Source of the DNA: Candidatus Omnitrophica bacterium UBA6233
GTDB taxonomy: Bacteria > Omnitrophota > Gorgyraeia > Gygaellales > Profunditerraquicolaceae
Assembly: GCA_002440965.1 (NCBI GenBank)
Contig: DJWJ01000006.1
Location: forward strand, 1-31,370
Reading direction: 5' to 3'
Length of the DNA: 31,370 nucleotides
Below, piece after piece: positions 7,027 to 15,361 of the stretch (its first letter is position 1; every line of letters begins with the position of its first letter). Both the position numbers and the translations under genes were made by a program. Under the pieces are notes generated by a model. That model saw only the letters and a list, made by a program, of their open reading frames with translations. It was not told the origin of the DNA and ran no database searches.

Positions 7027-7055
7027 AGTATATCACCGACAGCTTTATTTGTCAA
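7027..7055 (-). promoter_or_regulatory. Strong sigma70-type promoter of the retron-like cassette
   Basis: On the minus strand TTGACA (7055-7050, a perfect -35) and TATACT (7032-7027) are separated by exactly 17 bp. It points at the candidate msr-msd RNA, the small ORF, the RT and the nuclease. It is the best promoter in the element and suggests high expression of the non-coding RNA, probably limited by the palindrome over the start site. Confidence 0.82.
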
Positions 7056-7169
7056 TGAAAAAATACAATATGTAGGGTAAAACTAATAAATTATAACAAT
7101 ATATTGTGTAGTATGGTTGACAGGATAAAAGAGCAGTTGAAGCAGAAAATTATCGTTCCGGAATCAATA
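7056..7169. other. A/T-rich spacer with palindrome and short open frame
   Basis: The gap between the retron-like promoter and the end of mod holds a perfect 12-bp palindrome ACAATATATTGT (7096-7107). Six bp further is a plus-strand ATG (7113) opening a 45-codon frame (to 7250). It begins MVDRIKEQLKQKIIVPES, looks protein-like for about 20 residues, then runs antisense into mod. It has no good ribosome site. It may be the stump of a gene cut by insertion of the restriction-modification pair, or chance. Confidence 0.3.
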
Positions 7170-9527
7170 TTACAAACTAATAACCTTCATTACCTCATCG
7201 CCATAGTGGTTGATAACTTTCACAGCAATCTTTCCAGTCTTTGGTTTTGAGAATGGGCGGGAAATAGTAGAGTAGAGATCGTCCCAGGCGTCTTCTTTAA
7301 TGTCTGCCTTGAGGGCCTTCTTCAACTTCTCATAGGGCTTATCTGCACCTAGAAAATATGCGTGCGTGACAAAAAATGCCTCACCGTTATAATTCGTATC
7401 TATAAACCAGGCAGCGATTTCATGCTCTGGGTCTCCGGAACCGCTTGAGCGAATCTCGCTTTTTACGGGATCGTATATATCCACACCTAGTATCTCAACA
7501 ACAACCCCCTCTTTAGTCTGCTTAACTTTTACATCCGGTTCTCCAAAAGCGAGGAAAAGATTTCCTGAACCGGTTTTCTTAAGAAGATCTCCCATTGATA
7601 AGTCAGGGTTAATCTTTACTTTCATTATACGTAATTTTTCCTCTTCGTACGGCTCTGAAAACGCGGATGCCTCAAAAGATGTTGCCGCAACAACAAGAAG
7701 ATCCGCGAATTTCTTAGCGACTTTAGCTGCATCGCGTATAAAGTCATCATCAACGCTACCAAATTCAGGACCAATAGCAACAGCTACTTTCTTTAATCCT
7801 TGCGCTGTCTTATATTCACCAGAGGCTTGAATTTCAGGCCCACCAGGGAGGATGTCTAAATTCACAAATTCTAGTCTCGCAGCCCTCTCACCAGTTTGTA
7901 CTCCTGCTTTTAAAAGATTAGCTACCACGGTATCCACAAAACGCTCAGAAGAAACCACTTCCTGAGCATCGGAAACACGATGTGGTGAAAGAGACTCGAC
8001 TGTAAAAGGACCAGATACTCGAACTATATTCTTATCCTCATTTGGCTGATCGTAAAGTACCTCCTGCTCCGGATCTTCATTATTGGCTAAAGACCTAAGT
8101 GTAATATGAGGCACAGTTTTATATTCAAAACCAAAACCAATATTATATTTCTCTTTAAGCTTATAATAAGAAAATTTCGCTGTCATAATACGGGTACGAG
8201 CTAACGCCAATGCAACCCGGGAAGTATCAACGGTTATCCATCGCCTTCCCCATTGCTCAGCAACATATGCTGTTGTGCCAGAGCCACAGGTTGGATCGAG
8301 AACCAGATCTCCAGGATCAGTAGTCATCAATAAACACCGCTTGATTACCTCTGCTGAAGTCTGTACAACATAAGATTTATTTTGTTCCGCCCAAAGATCT
8401 GTCCATGTTGCGTTGATTTTTAGGAATGGAAAATCTGCTGGAAATTTTTTAAAACGCAATGCTTTTCCTACTACTTCCAATCTCCCTAACTCCGCTAACC
8501 TTTTTAGTGAAGATTCACTAACTCTCCAACCATTTCTAGGATTATACGTTTTACCCTTGAATTTAAATGAATAAAGAGATTGAGGTCCGCTAGCTTCAAG
8601 AGGTTGGGTTTCAAATTCTTCTTCGCTAGCTGCTCCTCTTGTATTAAATAACTCTCGGTACTTTACCTGACTCTTATCTTTTGAATACCAGATAATAAAA
8701 TCGCAAACTCCTGAAAGTAATTTTGTCGGTTTTGTACTTGCTGTCCTAAATTGAATTAAATTCAAAAAGTTCCCGCTTCCAAATACTTCATCCATAACAT
8801 TTCGCACTAAATGCACATTTTCATCATTTATCTGTACGAAACAACTACCACTTTCATTTAGAAGTTCACGCCCAACAATTAATCTATCGCGTAAATAACC
8901 CAAATAAGAATGTATGCCTAATTCCCAGGTATCACGAAACGCTTTAACCTGTTCTGGTTGTCGGATAAAATCTTCAATTTTATTATCTTTGACATCGCGC
9001 TTCCGAGTTGAAACTTGCCAATTTGAACCAAACTTAATTCCGTAAGGCGGATCAATATAAATCGATTGAACCTTACCGCGTATTCCTTCTTTCTCAAGAA
9101 GGCTATTCATCACCAACAGCGAATCACCTAAAATCATGCGATTCTGCCAATTATCTTCATGCTTATAGAATTCAACTGCTTTATCAAATTGTTGCTGGGT
9201 CGTCTCACCAAAAAGCGTCAACTGCATTTCATCTTTTGCTCCTTGCTTCAACCTTGCAATAATAGCCTCGGTAGCGATTTTTTCTTGGACATATATAGGA
9301 ACCGTTGAAACAGATAGCTCACTACCTGCTTCTTTTTTCCCGGCCCAAATCATCTGAGGGTCAAGAGAAGGGTCATAATCGTATCGCTTCTTTACAGGCT
9401 GTTTTTCACGGACAGAAAGCTTGATAGACTCTTCCTGAGTAGGAATTCTCTTACGTTTATCCTTATGTTTATACGATGCTACTGCGGCAGCATCGGTAGT
9501 GCGTGATTCTAATCTTTTGCGTCCCAT
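7170..9527 (-). CDS. Type III-like restriction-modification methyltransferase (Mod)
   Basis: A 785-residue N6-adenine methyltransferase. The catalytic motif IV is IDPPYG (DPPY at 159-162), the following region has the type III-like RDRL and VQINDENVHL motifs, and the SAM-binding motif DPTCGSGTT lies at 411-419. This is the beta order, as in type III Mod subunits. The variable central part (about 255-400) is the likely target-recognition region. The long C-terminal part after 450 has no motif I can name and could bind Res. The start ATG lies inside the 3' end of res (19-nt overlap), so the two are translated together. It protects the element's host DNA by methylating the same site that Res senses unmodified. 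It probably specifies one strand of an asymmetric site, which cannot be read from sequence. Confidence 0.9.
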   Translation of the reverse strand: MGRKRLESRTTDAAAVASYKHKDKRKRIPTQEESIKLSVREKQPVKKRYDYDPSLDPQMIWAGKKEAGSELSVSTVPIYVQEKIATEAIIARLKQGAKDEMQLTLFGETTQQQFDKAVEFYKHEDNWQNRMILGDSLLVMNSLLEKEGIRGKVQSIYIDPPYGIKFGSNWQVSTRKRDVKDNKIEDFIRQPEQVKAFRDTWELGIHSYLGYLRDRLIVGRELLNESGSCFVQINDENVHLVRNVMDEVFGSGNFLNLIQFRTASTKPTKLLSGVCDFIIWYSKDKSQVKYRELFNTRGAASEEEFETQPLEASGPQSLYSFKFKGKTYNPRNGWRVSESSLKRLAELGRLEVVGKALRFKKFPADFPFLKINATWTDLWAEQNKSYVVQTSAEVIKRCLLMTTDPGDLVLDPTCGSGTTAYVAEQWGRRWITVDTSRVALALARTRIMTAKFSYYKLKEKYNIGFGFEYKTVPHITLRSLANNEDPEQEVLYDQPNEDKNIVRVSGPFTVESLSPHRVSDAQEVVSSERFVDTVVANLLKAGVQTGERAARLEFVNLDILPGGPEIQASGEYKTAQGLKKVAVAIGPEFGSVDDDFIRDAAKVAKKFADLLVVAATSFEASAFSEPYEEEKLRIMKVKINPDLSMGDLLKKTGSGNLFLAFGEPDVKVKQTKEGVVVEILGVDIYDPVKSEIRSSGSGDPEHEIAAWFIDTNYNGEAFFVTHAYFLGADKPYEKLKKALKADIKEDAWDDLYSTISRPFSKPKTGKIAVKVINHYGDEVMKVISL

Positions 9528-12499
9528 AAATTATTTCCTATTTTATTAAATCCATTCTTTAAACCCGCTCGGATCAAATTTTGAACCTCATGGATATCCT
9601 GCACTTCTAACAGGGCCCATTTACCAAATTTCCCATAATTATTTATAGCGGGAATCCATAGCTCGCGAGCCGTCTTAACTTTGATTGTTTTCTTGTCATC
9701 TTTCTTACCTGTAACTTCAAGTATTAAATTTAATATTGTTTTATCCGGTAATTCAAGCTTTACAATAAAATCTGGGTTATAAGAATGCGCTGCGCCTTGG
9801 TGCTCATAAGGAATAGCAAAACCCAAATTCTGATTTTTTACATAGGACAAAACCTCCGGCATTTGTTCGAGTCTTTTTGCAACTCCCTGCTCCCATTCTT
9901 GAGTATCAGCCACGACATAATTAACGTGACTCTTTACTGTACTTTGCACTTCTTTAGTAGTCAAGAAATCCACATACCGAGTTGAACCCAAAGTATCATA
10001 AGGAGCGAGCACGGGAAGAAGTTTCTTTTCTTTTTGCTCGGCTAAATGCGCTGAAACAATCCCCTGCTGAATCTTAGTCAGAGCACCAGAAAAATATTCC
10101 CCTACAGATAGATAGCCAATTACCATGCGATCCTTTAAAACAACATACCCTTTTACATATTCTTCGCAGATCTTTTTAAGTTGTGGAAATAGCCAGTATT
10201 TTTCCGTACCATCGGCGTCCATATAGTAACGTTTGAGTAAAGCTTCTGCAAGTCGTATTATAACTTCGCCATCTCGACGACTTTTTATCTTTTCGAGCTT
10301 TTCTACTGTAGTCTCGCCAATAATACCGCCAGATGTAACCTCGGTAGGCTCATTTTCAATTATAGTTTTTGATTCATCAGTGAATTTTGCATTAAGTTTT
10401 GTCTCATCCAACTCATATCTATATCCTTCTAACCGCGGAAAGGTAATTTCATATTGTTCGCGCTCTTCCAATGAACGTACGCGATGGATAACTTTTGGCG
10501 GCTGTGGAGGTGTAGTTCCTTCGGCCTTTAAGAAATTGAAAGGGACTCCATATACTTCCGCATATTCTGGTGTCATAAGGCCTGTTCCTTCATCGACGCT
10601 ATAATCGACGCGCCTTAAGGCTCTTCCGACTACTTGCTCACATAATAGCTGTGTCGAAAAAGCTCTGATTCCCAAAATATGAGTAACCGTGTTTACATCC
10701 CATCCTTCAGTCAACATAGACACAGACACTACGCACTTAATGTTTTCGCCTAGCTTACCTGGCTTCCCAACAGTGTTCATTACCTCACGCAAAAGCTCTT
10801 CATCGCTAGGCTCTGATCTCCCAGGAAACCGATGGCGATATTCCTTATGAAAATCGCCAATTTCTTTGGTAAAAATCTTTTTAAAATCATCGTTTATCTT
10901 TTCTCCGCTTTCTAGTTGAGCGCTATCGATAAGTAGCGTATTAGGACGGTCAAGAAACTGCACTCCATTCTCATTTCGGAAGTACTCTAAATTGCCTTTC
11001 TCTATTTTAAATCTACCTGTCGCTGTTTCAACTTCATAGCCGGCTATCCAACGATAAACTAATTCTGAAACTGCAGTATTATTGCACACAACAATCATAA
11101 CTGGAGGCATTACGGAAGAATTGGTCTTCTTAATCTCAGCATAGCGTTTATGATATTGCTCATAATTACCATATAATGACTCCAGCGCTTCCTGTAATTT
11201 AGTAGGCAATACAAGAGTTGACAGATAATCCTTGCCTCCTGTTTTTAAACCTTTTTTAGGTAAATTCTCGCGGACATACAGCCATAAATTACGAAATTCG
11301 GGTTCTTCTTCTTGTCTAATGGTATCTGATTCAATCGGTAGTCGTGGGATTTTTACTACGCCACACTCTAATGCATCCAAAAGCGAAAAATCGTACACAG
11401 TCCAGGGAAATAACGTGCCCTCCTGGTATCCTGAACCGCTCAAGAAATATGGAGTAGCTGAAAGATCAACTACTCCATTAATAGTGTTCTTCTTTGAAAG
11501 AGCGGATATCCCATTAAGCCAAACCCGTGCTGCTTTATTATTTTCATCAGCTTCTTGGCGCTCATCTCCGGATAATTTTTCTTCTGTTGGTTTTTCTTGG
11601 TAACAATGGTGAGCCTCATCATTAATTACTAAGATCCGTGGTTTACCTGATAAACTCTTAAAGGCTCTATTAACCATAGTCATCGGGGTCTCTTTAATAG
11701 CTTCATCTTTTATAATTTCTGCTGCCTTCATAACTGACCCAACTTGGAAACGGGGATTTTGACGTAGTTCCAACTGATGAAAATTGGTGATTAAGATAAC
11801 GGCTTGTTGTAGTAGCTCAAAATCCTGATGGGAAACAATATCTCGTTTCCGATAATAGTTACTTATATCGTTTGGCAATAAGACGTTAAGCCGATCCTTA
11901 ATAGTAATCCCTGGCGTGATAATCGCAAACGCATCGGTAAATCGAGCATCCTGTGGATAGCGAATTTTATTAAGTGTATGGTAAGCAATAATCATTGCCA
12001 TAACAACTGTCTTGCCTGAACCTGTTGCCATTTTGAAAGCCATGCGGTATAACCCAGGATTTGCATTAGTGCTTGCTTTTTTAAGTTCATTAATTATCCA
12101 GCTCTCGCCAGACTTCTCTGCAACTTCATTTATAAACATTAAAGTTTCGAGTGCCTCGATTTGGCAGAAAAATAATTTATTTTCCCTGGTTTCATCGCTC
12201 CAATAAGCAAGAAGCTCTCGAGAAGTTTTTGTTAACCCCTGATATCCCCCATCTCTCCATTCCTTAATTTTGCCTCTAATTTTATTAATAAACTCATTTT
12301 CTTTCTGTAATTCGCTACCAAAAGCGCCTTCAGCGATATTAAGCTCAAGCTGTTTTTCTTTAGTTTTTGCTCTTGGAACAGGAATATAGAAACTACTAGG
12401 CCGTCGTAATTCTAAAACCTCATCAGTTATTCCGCGCTCATCTGATTTAAAATGGCGAGCGGGCTCTAGGTATGGGGAATTTAAGATAGGTGATTTCAT
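9509..12499 (-). CDS. Type III-like restriction endonuclease/helicase (Res)
   Basis: An SF2 helicase-nuclease. I place the start at ATG 12499 (996 residues, MKSPILNSPY...), because such proteins commonly begin there and a promoter sits directly upstream. The frame stays open to 12595 (1028 residues, used for the numbering here). Walker A is ATGSGKT (190-196), DEAH box NDEAHH (325-330), motif III DLSATP (377-382), and motif VI contains EQVVGRALRR. A C-terminal nuclease domain shows NPDF (940-943) and LEVTGKK (959-965), a variant PD-(D/E)XK site. Such enzymes translocate from unmethylated sites and cut DNA in complex with Mod. The gene order res-mod is the reverse of the classical mod-res order. 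The family resembles the BPTD_3080-type restriction enzymes, but I could not verify this. Confidence 0.9.
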   Translation of the reverse strand: MKSPILNSPYLEPARHFKSDERGITDEVLELRRPSSFYIPVPRAKTKEKQLELNIAEGAFGSELQKENEFINKIRGKIKEWRDGGYQGLTKTSRELLAYWSDETRENKLFFCQIEALETLMFINEVAEKSGESWIINELKKASTNANPGLYRMAFKMATGSGKTVVMAMIIAYHTLNKIRYPQDARFTDAFAIITPGITIKDRLNVLLPNDISNYYRKRDIVSHQDFELLQQAVILITNFHQLELRQNPRFQVGSVMKAAEIIKDEAIKETPMTMVNRAFKSLSGKPRILVINDEAHHCYQEKPTEEKLSGDERQEADENNKAARVWLNGISALSKKNTINGVVDLSATPYFLSGSGYQEGTLFPWTVYDFSLLDALECGVVKIPRLPIESDTIRQEEEPEFRNLWLYVRENLPKKGLKTGGKDYLSTLVLPTKLQEALESLYGNYEQYHKRYAEIKKTNSSVMPPVMIVVCNNTAVSELVYRWIAGYEVETATGRFKIEKGNLEYFRNENGVQFLDRPNTLLIDSAQLESGEKINDDFKKIFTKEIGDFHKEYRHRFPGRSEPSDEELLREVMNTVGKPGKLGENIKCVVSVSMLTEGWDVNTVTHILGIRAFSTQLLCEQVVGRALRRVDYSVDEGTGLMTPEYAEVYGVPFNFLKAEGTTPPQPPKVIHRVRSLEEREQYEITFPRLEGYRYELDETKLNAKFTDESKTIIENEPTEVTSGGIIGETTVEKLEKIKSRRDGEVIIRLAEALLKRYYMDADGTEKYWLFPQLKKICEEYVKGYVVLKDRMVIGYLSVGEYFSGALTKIQQGIVSAHLAEQKEKKLLPVLAPYDTLGSTRYVDFLTTKEVQSTVKSHVNYVVADTQEWEQGVAKRLEQMPEVLSYVKNQNLGFAIPYEHQGAAHSYNPDFIVKLELPDKTILNLILEVTGKKDDKKTIKVKTARELWIPAINNYGKFGKWALLEVQDIHEVQNLIRAGLKNGFNKIGNNLWDAKD

Positions 12500-12509
12500 A
12501 TTGAAGTTA

Positions 12510-12538
12510 ATTATACTCCTTTTTGGCCCCCTTAACAA
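12510..12538 (-). promoter_or_regulatory. Promoter of res-mod, giving a leaderless or near-leaderless message
   Basis: Minus-strand TTGTTA (12538-12533) and TATAAT (12515-12510) are 17 bp apart. Transcription would begin about 12500-12503, at or just before ATG 12499. This explains why no Shine-Dalgarno is spaced correctly for that ATG (the AAGGAG present lies inside the promoter spacer). It argues against the upstream in-frame start at 12595. Confidence 0.6.
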
Positions 12539-12612
12539 CCGAAAATGCTTCTCTATTTCCCTTGACTTGTTGCGAAACCTATGCCCCAATTGCATAGTGA
12601 GAGGTTAAGCAT

Positions 12613-13083
12613 ATGAAAGAAAATATCTCGGAACAGATACAAGCGCTCAAAGACGCGCCTTTAGCGAAGATCCAAAGCTGCTATAAAGAGCTATTCGCGG
12701 TTGAAGCTCCCTGCGCTAATAAGCCGTATCTTATAAAAAAGATCGCTTATAAGCTACAGGAAATGGCTGAAGGTGGGCTTTCGAATGAAGCAAAAATGAG
12801 AATTATAGACCTTATTGAAAAATACGACCCTATCAATAATAAAGCGCTTAGACCGCAGGTTGTTGCTGCAGGCAAGAATGTCGTTTCTATCCCCTTTATG
12901 CGCGATAAGCGGCTGCCCATTCCCGGCAGCGTTATTCATAAAAAATACAAAGGCCAGGATGTTCACGTAAAGGTATTGGATAAAGGCTTTGAATATAAAG
13001 ATAAATATTATAAGAGCCTGAGCTCAATCGCGTTTGAGCTTACAGGCGCTCACTGGAACGGATTTTCGTTCTTTAATCTATAG
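12613..13083 (+). CDS. DUF2924 family protein
   Basis: A 156-residue soluble protein. The N-terminal half is helical (residues 1-75). The C-terminal half has the DUF2924 signature: LPIPGSVIHKKYKGQDVHVKVL (about 100-121), then FEYKDKYYKSLSSIAFELTG and HWNGFSFF near the end. Proteins of this family are small, are found mostly in prophages and integrative elements, and typically sit directly before a large serine recombinase, as here (8-nt gap). The biochemical role is not established; a helper or directionality role in recombination is inference from context. A GAGAGG ribosome site lies about 8 nt before the ATG. It is divergent from res. Confidence 0.85.
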   Translation: MKENISEQIQALKDAPLAKIQSCYKELFAVEAPCANKPYLIKKIAYKLQEMAEGGLSNEAKMRIIDLIEKYDPINNKALRPQVVAAGKNVVSIPFMRDKRLPIPGSVIHKKYKGQDVHVKVLDKGFEYKDKYYKSLSSIAFELTGAHWNGFSFFNL

Positions 13084-13091
13084 GAAATATT

Positions 13092-14693
13092 ATGGAGAAG
13101 AAACCAGAAAAAGAAAAACCTGTAATTAAGTGCGCTATTTATACGCGTGTATCCACTTCGGAAGGGCTTGAGCAGGAATTTACGTCCCTTGATAACCAGC
13201 GCGAGTCCGCGGAAAGCTACATTCAGAGCCAAAAAGCCGAGGGTTGGGTCATTTTACCGGAATGCTACGATGACGGTGGCTTTACAGGCGCCAATACGGA
13301 TAGGCCTGCACTTCAGAAACTCATCGAAGACATTAAAGCCCACAGGATTAACTGCGTAGTTGTATACAAAGTAGACAGGTTATCGCGCTCCCTTCTTGAT
13401 TTTAGCCAGCTCTTGGAGTTTTTTGATCAGAATAGCGTCACTTTTGTTTCGGTAACACAGCATTTCAATACGCAAAACTCGATGGGCCGGCTTACCTTGA
13501 ATATCCTCCTCTCCTTCGCCCAGTTTGAGCGCGAGATCATAAGCGAGCGCACACGCGATAAAATGGGCGCTGCCAGAAAGAAAGGCAAGTGGATCGGTGG
13601 GTGCATACCTTTAGGTTATGATCTCGATAAAGAAAATCATAAACTGATTGTAAACCTGCAAGAGGCGAAGCTTGTCCGAGAAATCTTCGCGCTATATTTA
13701 AAAGAACATTCGCTTTTAGGTGTCACTAAAATAATTAATACAAAAGGTTATAGAACGAAAATCCGTAAATTAGCCGAAGACAAGCAGCGCGGAGGCGTCA
13801 AATTCTCACATACGTCCGTAGAGAAAATATTAAAGAATCCGTATTATGCCGGCAAAGTCAGATACCAAAGCACTCTTTATACCGGAGAACAGGAGCCCAT
13901 CCTTGATGATGAAACTTTTCAAAAGGTTCAAGACGCATTACATACAAATCCCGATAAACCAAAGATGCGCGCGCCTATAACTAAGCAGATAAGCCTGTTA
14001 GGCGGATTACTGCGCTGCCGTGCCTGTAATTCGTCAATGTATCTAACTCATAACGTAAAATACGGCAACGTGCGATACTTTCATTATGTCTGCCTGAATG
14101 CGCAGAAACGAGGCTACCATGAGTGCCCTACGCGGCTTGTAAACGCAGGACTTATGGAATCCAAGGTGATGGAGTGCCTCAGAAAAGTATCTGATGATCA
14201 GAGAATTAACCCAGAATCATGGGAAGGTTATGCCTTAAGCCAAAAAATAGCCGTCATTAAAGATATCGTTAAGGAAATAAAATATGACGGTGATTCAGCG
14301 ATCCTTGAGATTATTCTTAATAAAACGCAGAAATCGCATAAATTTAATGTAACAAAGGCAGAGCTGAAATATCAGCGCATATCGCCTAAGGATCGACTAA
14401 TACAATCCGAACCTCAACTACTCCAGAATTTAACCCTAGCCCATCAGATAGACAGCCTCATAGCTAAAGGCAAAACCAAGGATCTAAAAGAAGTGGCTGG
14501 ATGGCTTAATTTAAGCCACGTGAGAATATGTCAGATAATGGGAATGCTATTTTTATGTCCGGAAATTCAGGAGCAGATACTGCTTTCCAGAGATGGAAAG
14601 ATATTTGATATACCTGAGTATAAAGTCAATGAAATTGCCAAAGAATTAGACTGGGAAAAACAGAAAGAAATCTGGGAAAGATTATTAGGTTAG
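13092..14693 (+). CDS. Large serine recombinase (element integrase)
   Basis: A 533-residue large serine integrase. The resolvase domain (about 13-160) begins AIYTRVST, with the catalytic serine at 21 and Arg 19, and contains VVYKVDRLSRSLLDF and AQFEREIISERTRDK. The recombinase domain follows (about 170-270, starting GGCIPLGYDL). A zinc ribbon has CRAC near residue 313 and two further cysteines (VCLN and ECPT). There is a C-terminal coiled or helical tail with an HTH-like segment (about 460-490). Such enzymes integrate elements between short attP/attB sites without host factors. The attP of serine integrases usually lies beside the gene. The convergent nucleotidyltransferase gene overlaps its 3' end by 9 nt. 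All active-site residues are present, so it is likely functional. Confidence 0.94.
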   Translation: MEKKPEKEKPVIKCAIYTRVSTSEGLEQEFTSLDNQRESAESYIQSQKAEGWVILPECYDDGGFTGANTDRPALQKLIEDIKAHRINCVVVYKVDRLSRSLLDFSQLLEFFDQNSVTFVSVTQHFNTQNSMGRLTLNILLSFAQFEREIISERTRDKMGAARKKGKWIGGCIPLGYDLDKENHKLIVNLQEAKLVREIFALYLKEHSLLGVTKIINTKGYRTKIRKLAEDKQRGGVKFSHTSVEKILKNPYYAGKVRYQSTLYTGEQEPILDDETFQKVQDALHTNPDKPKMRAPITKQISLLGGLLRCRACNSSMYLTHNVKYGNVRYFHYVCLNAQKRGYHECPTRLVNAGLMESKVMECLRKVSDDQRINPESWEGYALSQKIAVIKDIVKEIKYDGDSAILEIILNKTQKSHKFNVTKAELKYQRISPKDRLIQSEPQLLQNLTLAHQIDSLIAKGKTKDLKEVAGWLNLSHVRICQIMGMLFLCPEIQEQILLSRDGKIFDIPEYKVNEIAKELDWEKQKEIWERLLG

Positions 14694-15056
14694 ACCCGAA
14701 TCATAAATTACAACAGAACCCTTCTTTATATAATCTGCGACATGAGGCGTTTCTACTGGATCATACCTCTGCAAGTCTAAACCCTGTGCATCCTTAAATT
14801 GTAATCTTGCCAGTAATTCTTCATGCCATTTTTTGCTTTCACCAACCCAAGTAGTCAATAAATTTGAATCTCCAGGGAAAGGATCAAATTGCAATGCTAC
14901 ATCTAAATCACTATCTTGTCCTACAGGCCGCCCATCCTTCCTAATTCCAGTCACCCTTGAACCGAAAAGATAAACTTTCTTTATAAAAGGCCTTTCTTTA
15001 GCCCATTGTTTTATGGCCTCTTTCACTCTCTCAATATCAAAGCTATCTAGATTCAT
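14685..15056 (-). CDS. MNT-type nucleotidyltransferase domain protein
   Basis: A minimal nucleotidyltransferase of about 123 residues. The core motif is LFGSRVTG (near residues 30-37) followed by DSDLDVALQF (about 50-59), the G-S ... D-x-D pair of DNA-polymerase-beta-like transferases. Family members often act as the antitoxin half of MNT/HEPN modules by AMPylating a partner toxin; some modify antibiotics. No HEPN gene is visible next to it. A TTG at 15062 could add two residues; neither start has a good ribosome site. It is convergent with the recombinase and overlaps it by 9 nt. Whether it belongs to the element or to the flanking chromosome is unclear. Confidence 0.82.
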   Translation of the reverse strand: MNLDSFDIERVKEAIKQWAKERPFIKKVYLFGSRVTGIRKDGRPVGQDSDLDVALQFDPFPGDSNLLTTWVGESKKWHEELLARLQFKDAQGLDLQRYDPVETPHVADYIKKGSVVIYDSGLT

Positions 15057-15062
15057 TTCCAA

Positions 15063-15287
15063 ACTTTGTGGTTATTTCTATTTAATGCTCCATTATACTG
15101 CTCTATCTTAACACATTATCGGTAAAAATAGCATTAAATAGCCGCCATTAAATAGGAGATATATTGGCTTAATTTGGAGATTATTTCGGTATATTTGCGG
15201 ATGCTCTGGGCTCTGAAAATACGGACACTGACATCGCAGTTTTGCTCAACGGTAACAATGCCCCAAGTCTTTAACCCCCTAGGACAT
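15063..15287. other. Non-coding stretch holding the likely element boundary
   Basis: No gene is supported here. Besides the ATTAAATA repeats, one plus-strand frame (about 15176-15274) reads ...ALGSENTDTDIAVLLN... before a stop. It faintly resembles the GS...D-x-D core of nucleotidyltransferases and could be a decayed copy. No clear att core can be recognised without the other end of the element. Confidence 0.35.
15079..15154. repeat. Three copies of an ATTAAATA motif near the element end
   Basis: TATTTAATGC at 15079-15088 is the exact inverse of GCATTAAATA at 15131-15140, which is followed 14 bp later by CCATTAAATA (15145-15154). The set lies just upstream of the nucleotidyltransferase gene and in the zone where the element boundary must be. 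It could be operator half-sites or recombinase-related repeats; neither is proven. Confidence 0.45.
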
Positions 15288-15324
15288 AAAAATAGTGCTG
15301 ATCCTATGTCAGAATCAGCACTAT
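15288..15324 (-). terminator. Rho-independent terminator downstream of tRNA-His
   Basis: On the minus strand a perfect 11-bp stem (arms 15314-15324 and 15292-15302, 11-nt loop) is followed directly by a T run (15291-15288). It would end the tRNA-His transcript. A second hairpin, CCTCTC/GAGAGG (15335-15351), lies between it and the tRNA. Confidence 0.75.
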
Positions 15325-15361
15325 CATTCACTGACCTCTCCCGTCGAGAGGGATATTACTG

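Larger units (their letters stand above)
1..15290. mobile_element. Prophage or phage-derived integrative element (one end)
   Basis: This region holds phage packaging genes (terminase large and small subunits), a phage-type orphan DNA methyltransferase, a large serine recombinase with its usual DUF2924 neighbour, and defence-like cargo (retron-like cassette, type III-like restriction-modification). Immediately right of it lie tRNA-His and uninterrupted housekeeping genes, so the right boundary is probably between about 15063 and 15290. The left boundary is outside the window. No portal, capsid or tail gene is seen here. I could not identify att core repeats, because the partner site would lie outside the window. 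A phage satellite or decayed prophage is an alternative to an intact prophage. Confidence 0.72.

Noticed and set aside
6807..7058. Plus-strand open frame of 83 codons in the retron-like leader
   Set aside because: It lies antisense to the candidate ncRNA and across the strong minus-strand promoter; its composition is low-complexity Lys-rich and it has no ribosome site.
10233..11603. Long plus-strand frames opposite res
   Set aside because: They are antisense to conserved helicase coding sequence, Ser-rich, and have no recognisable domains or ribosome sites.
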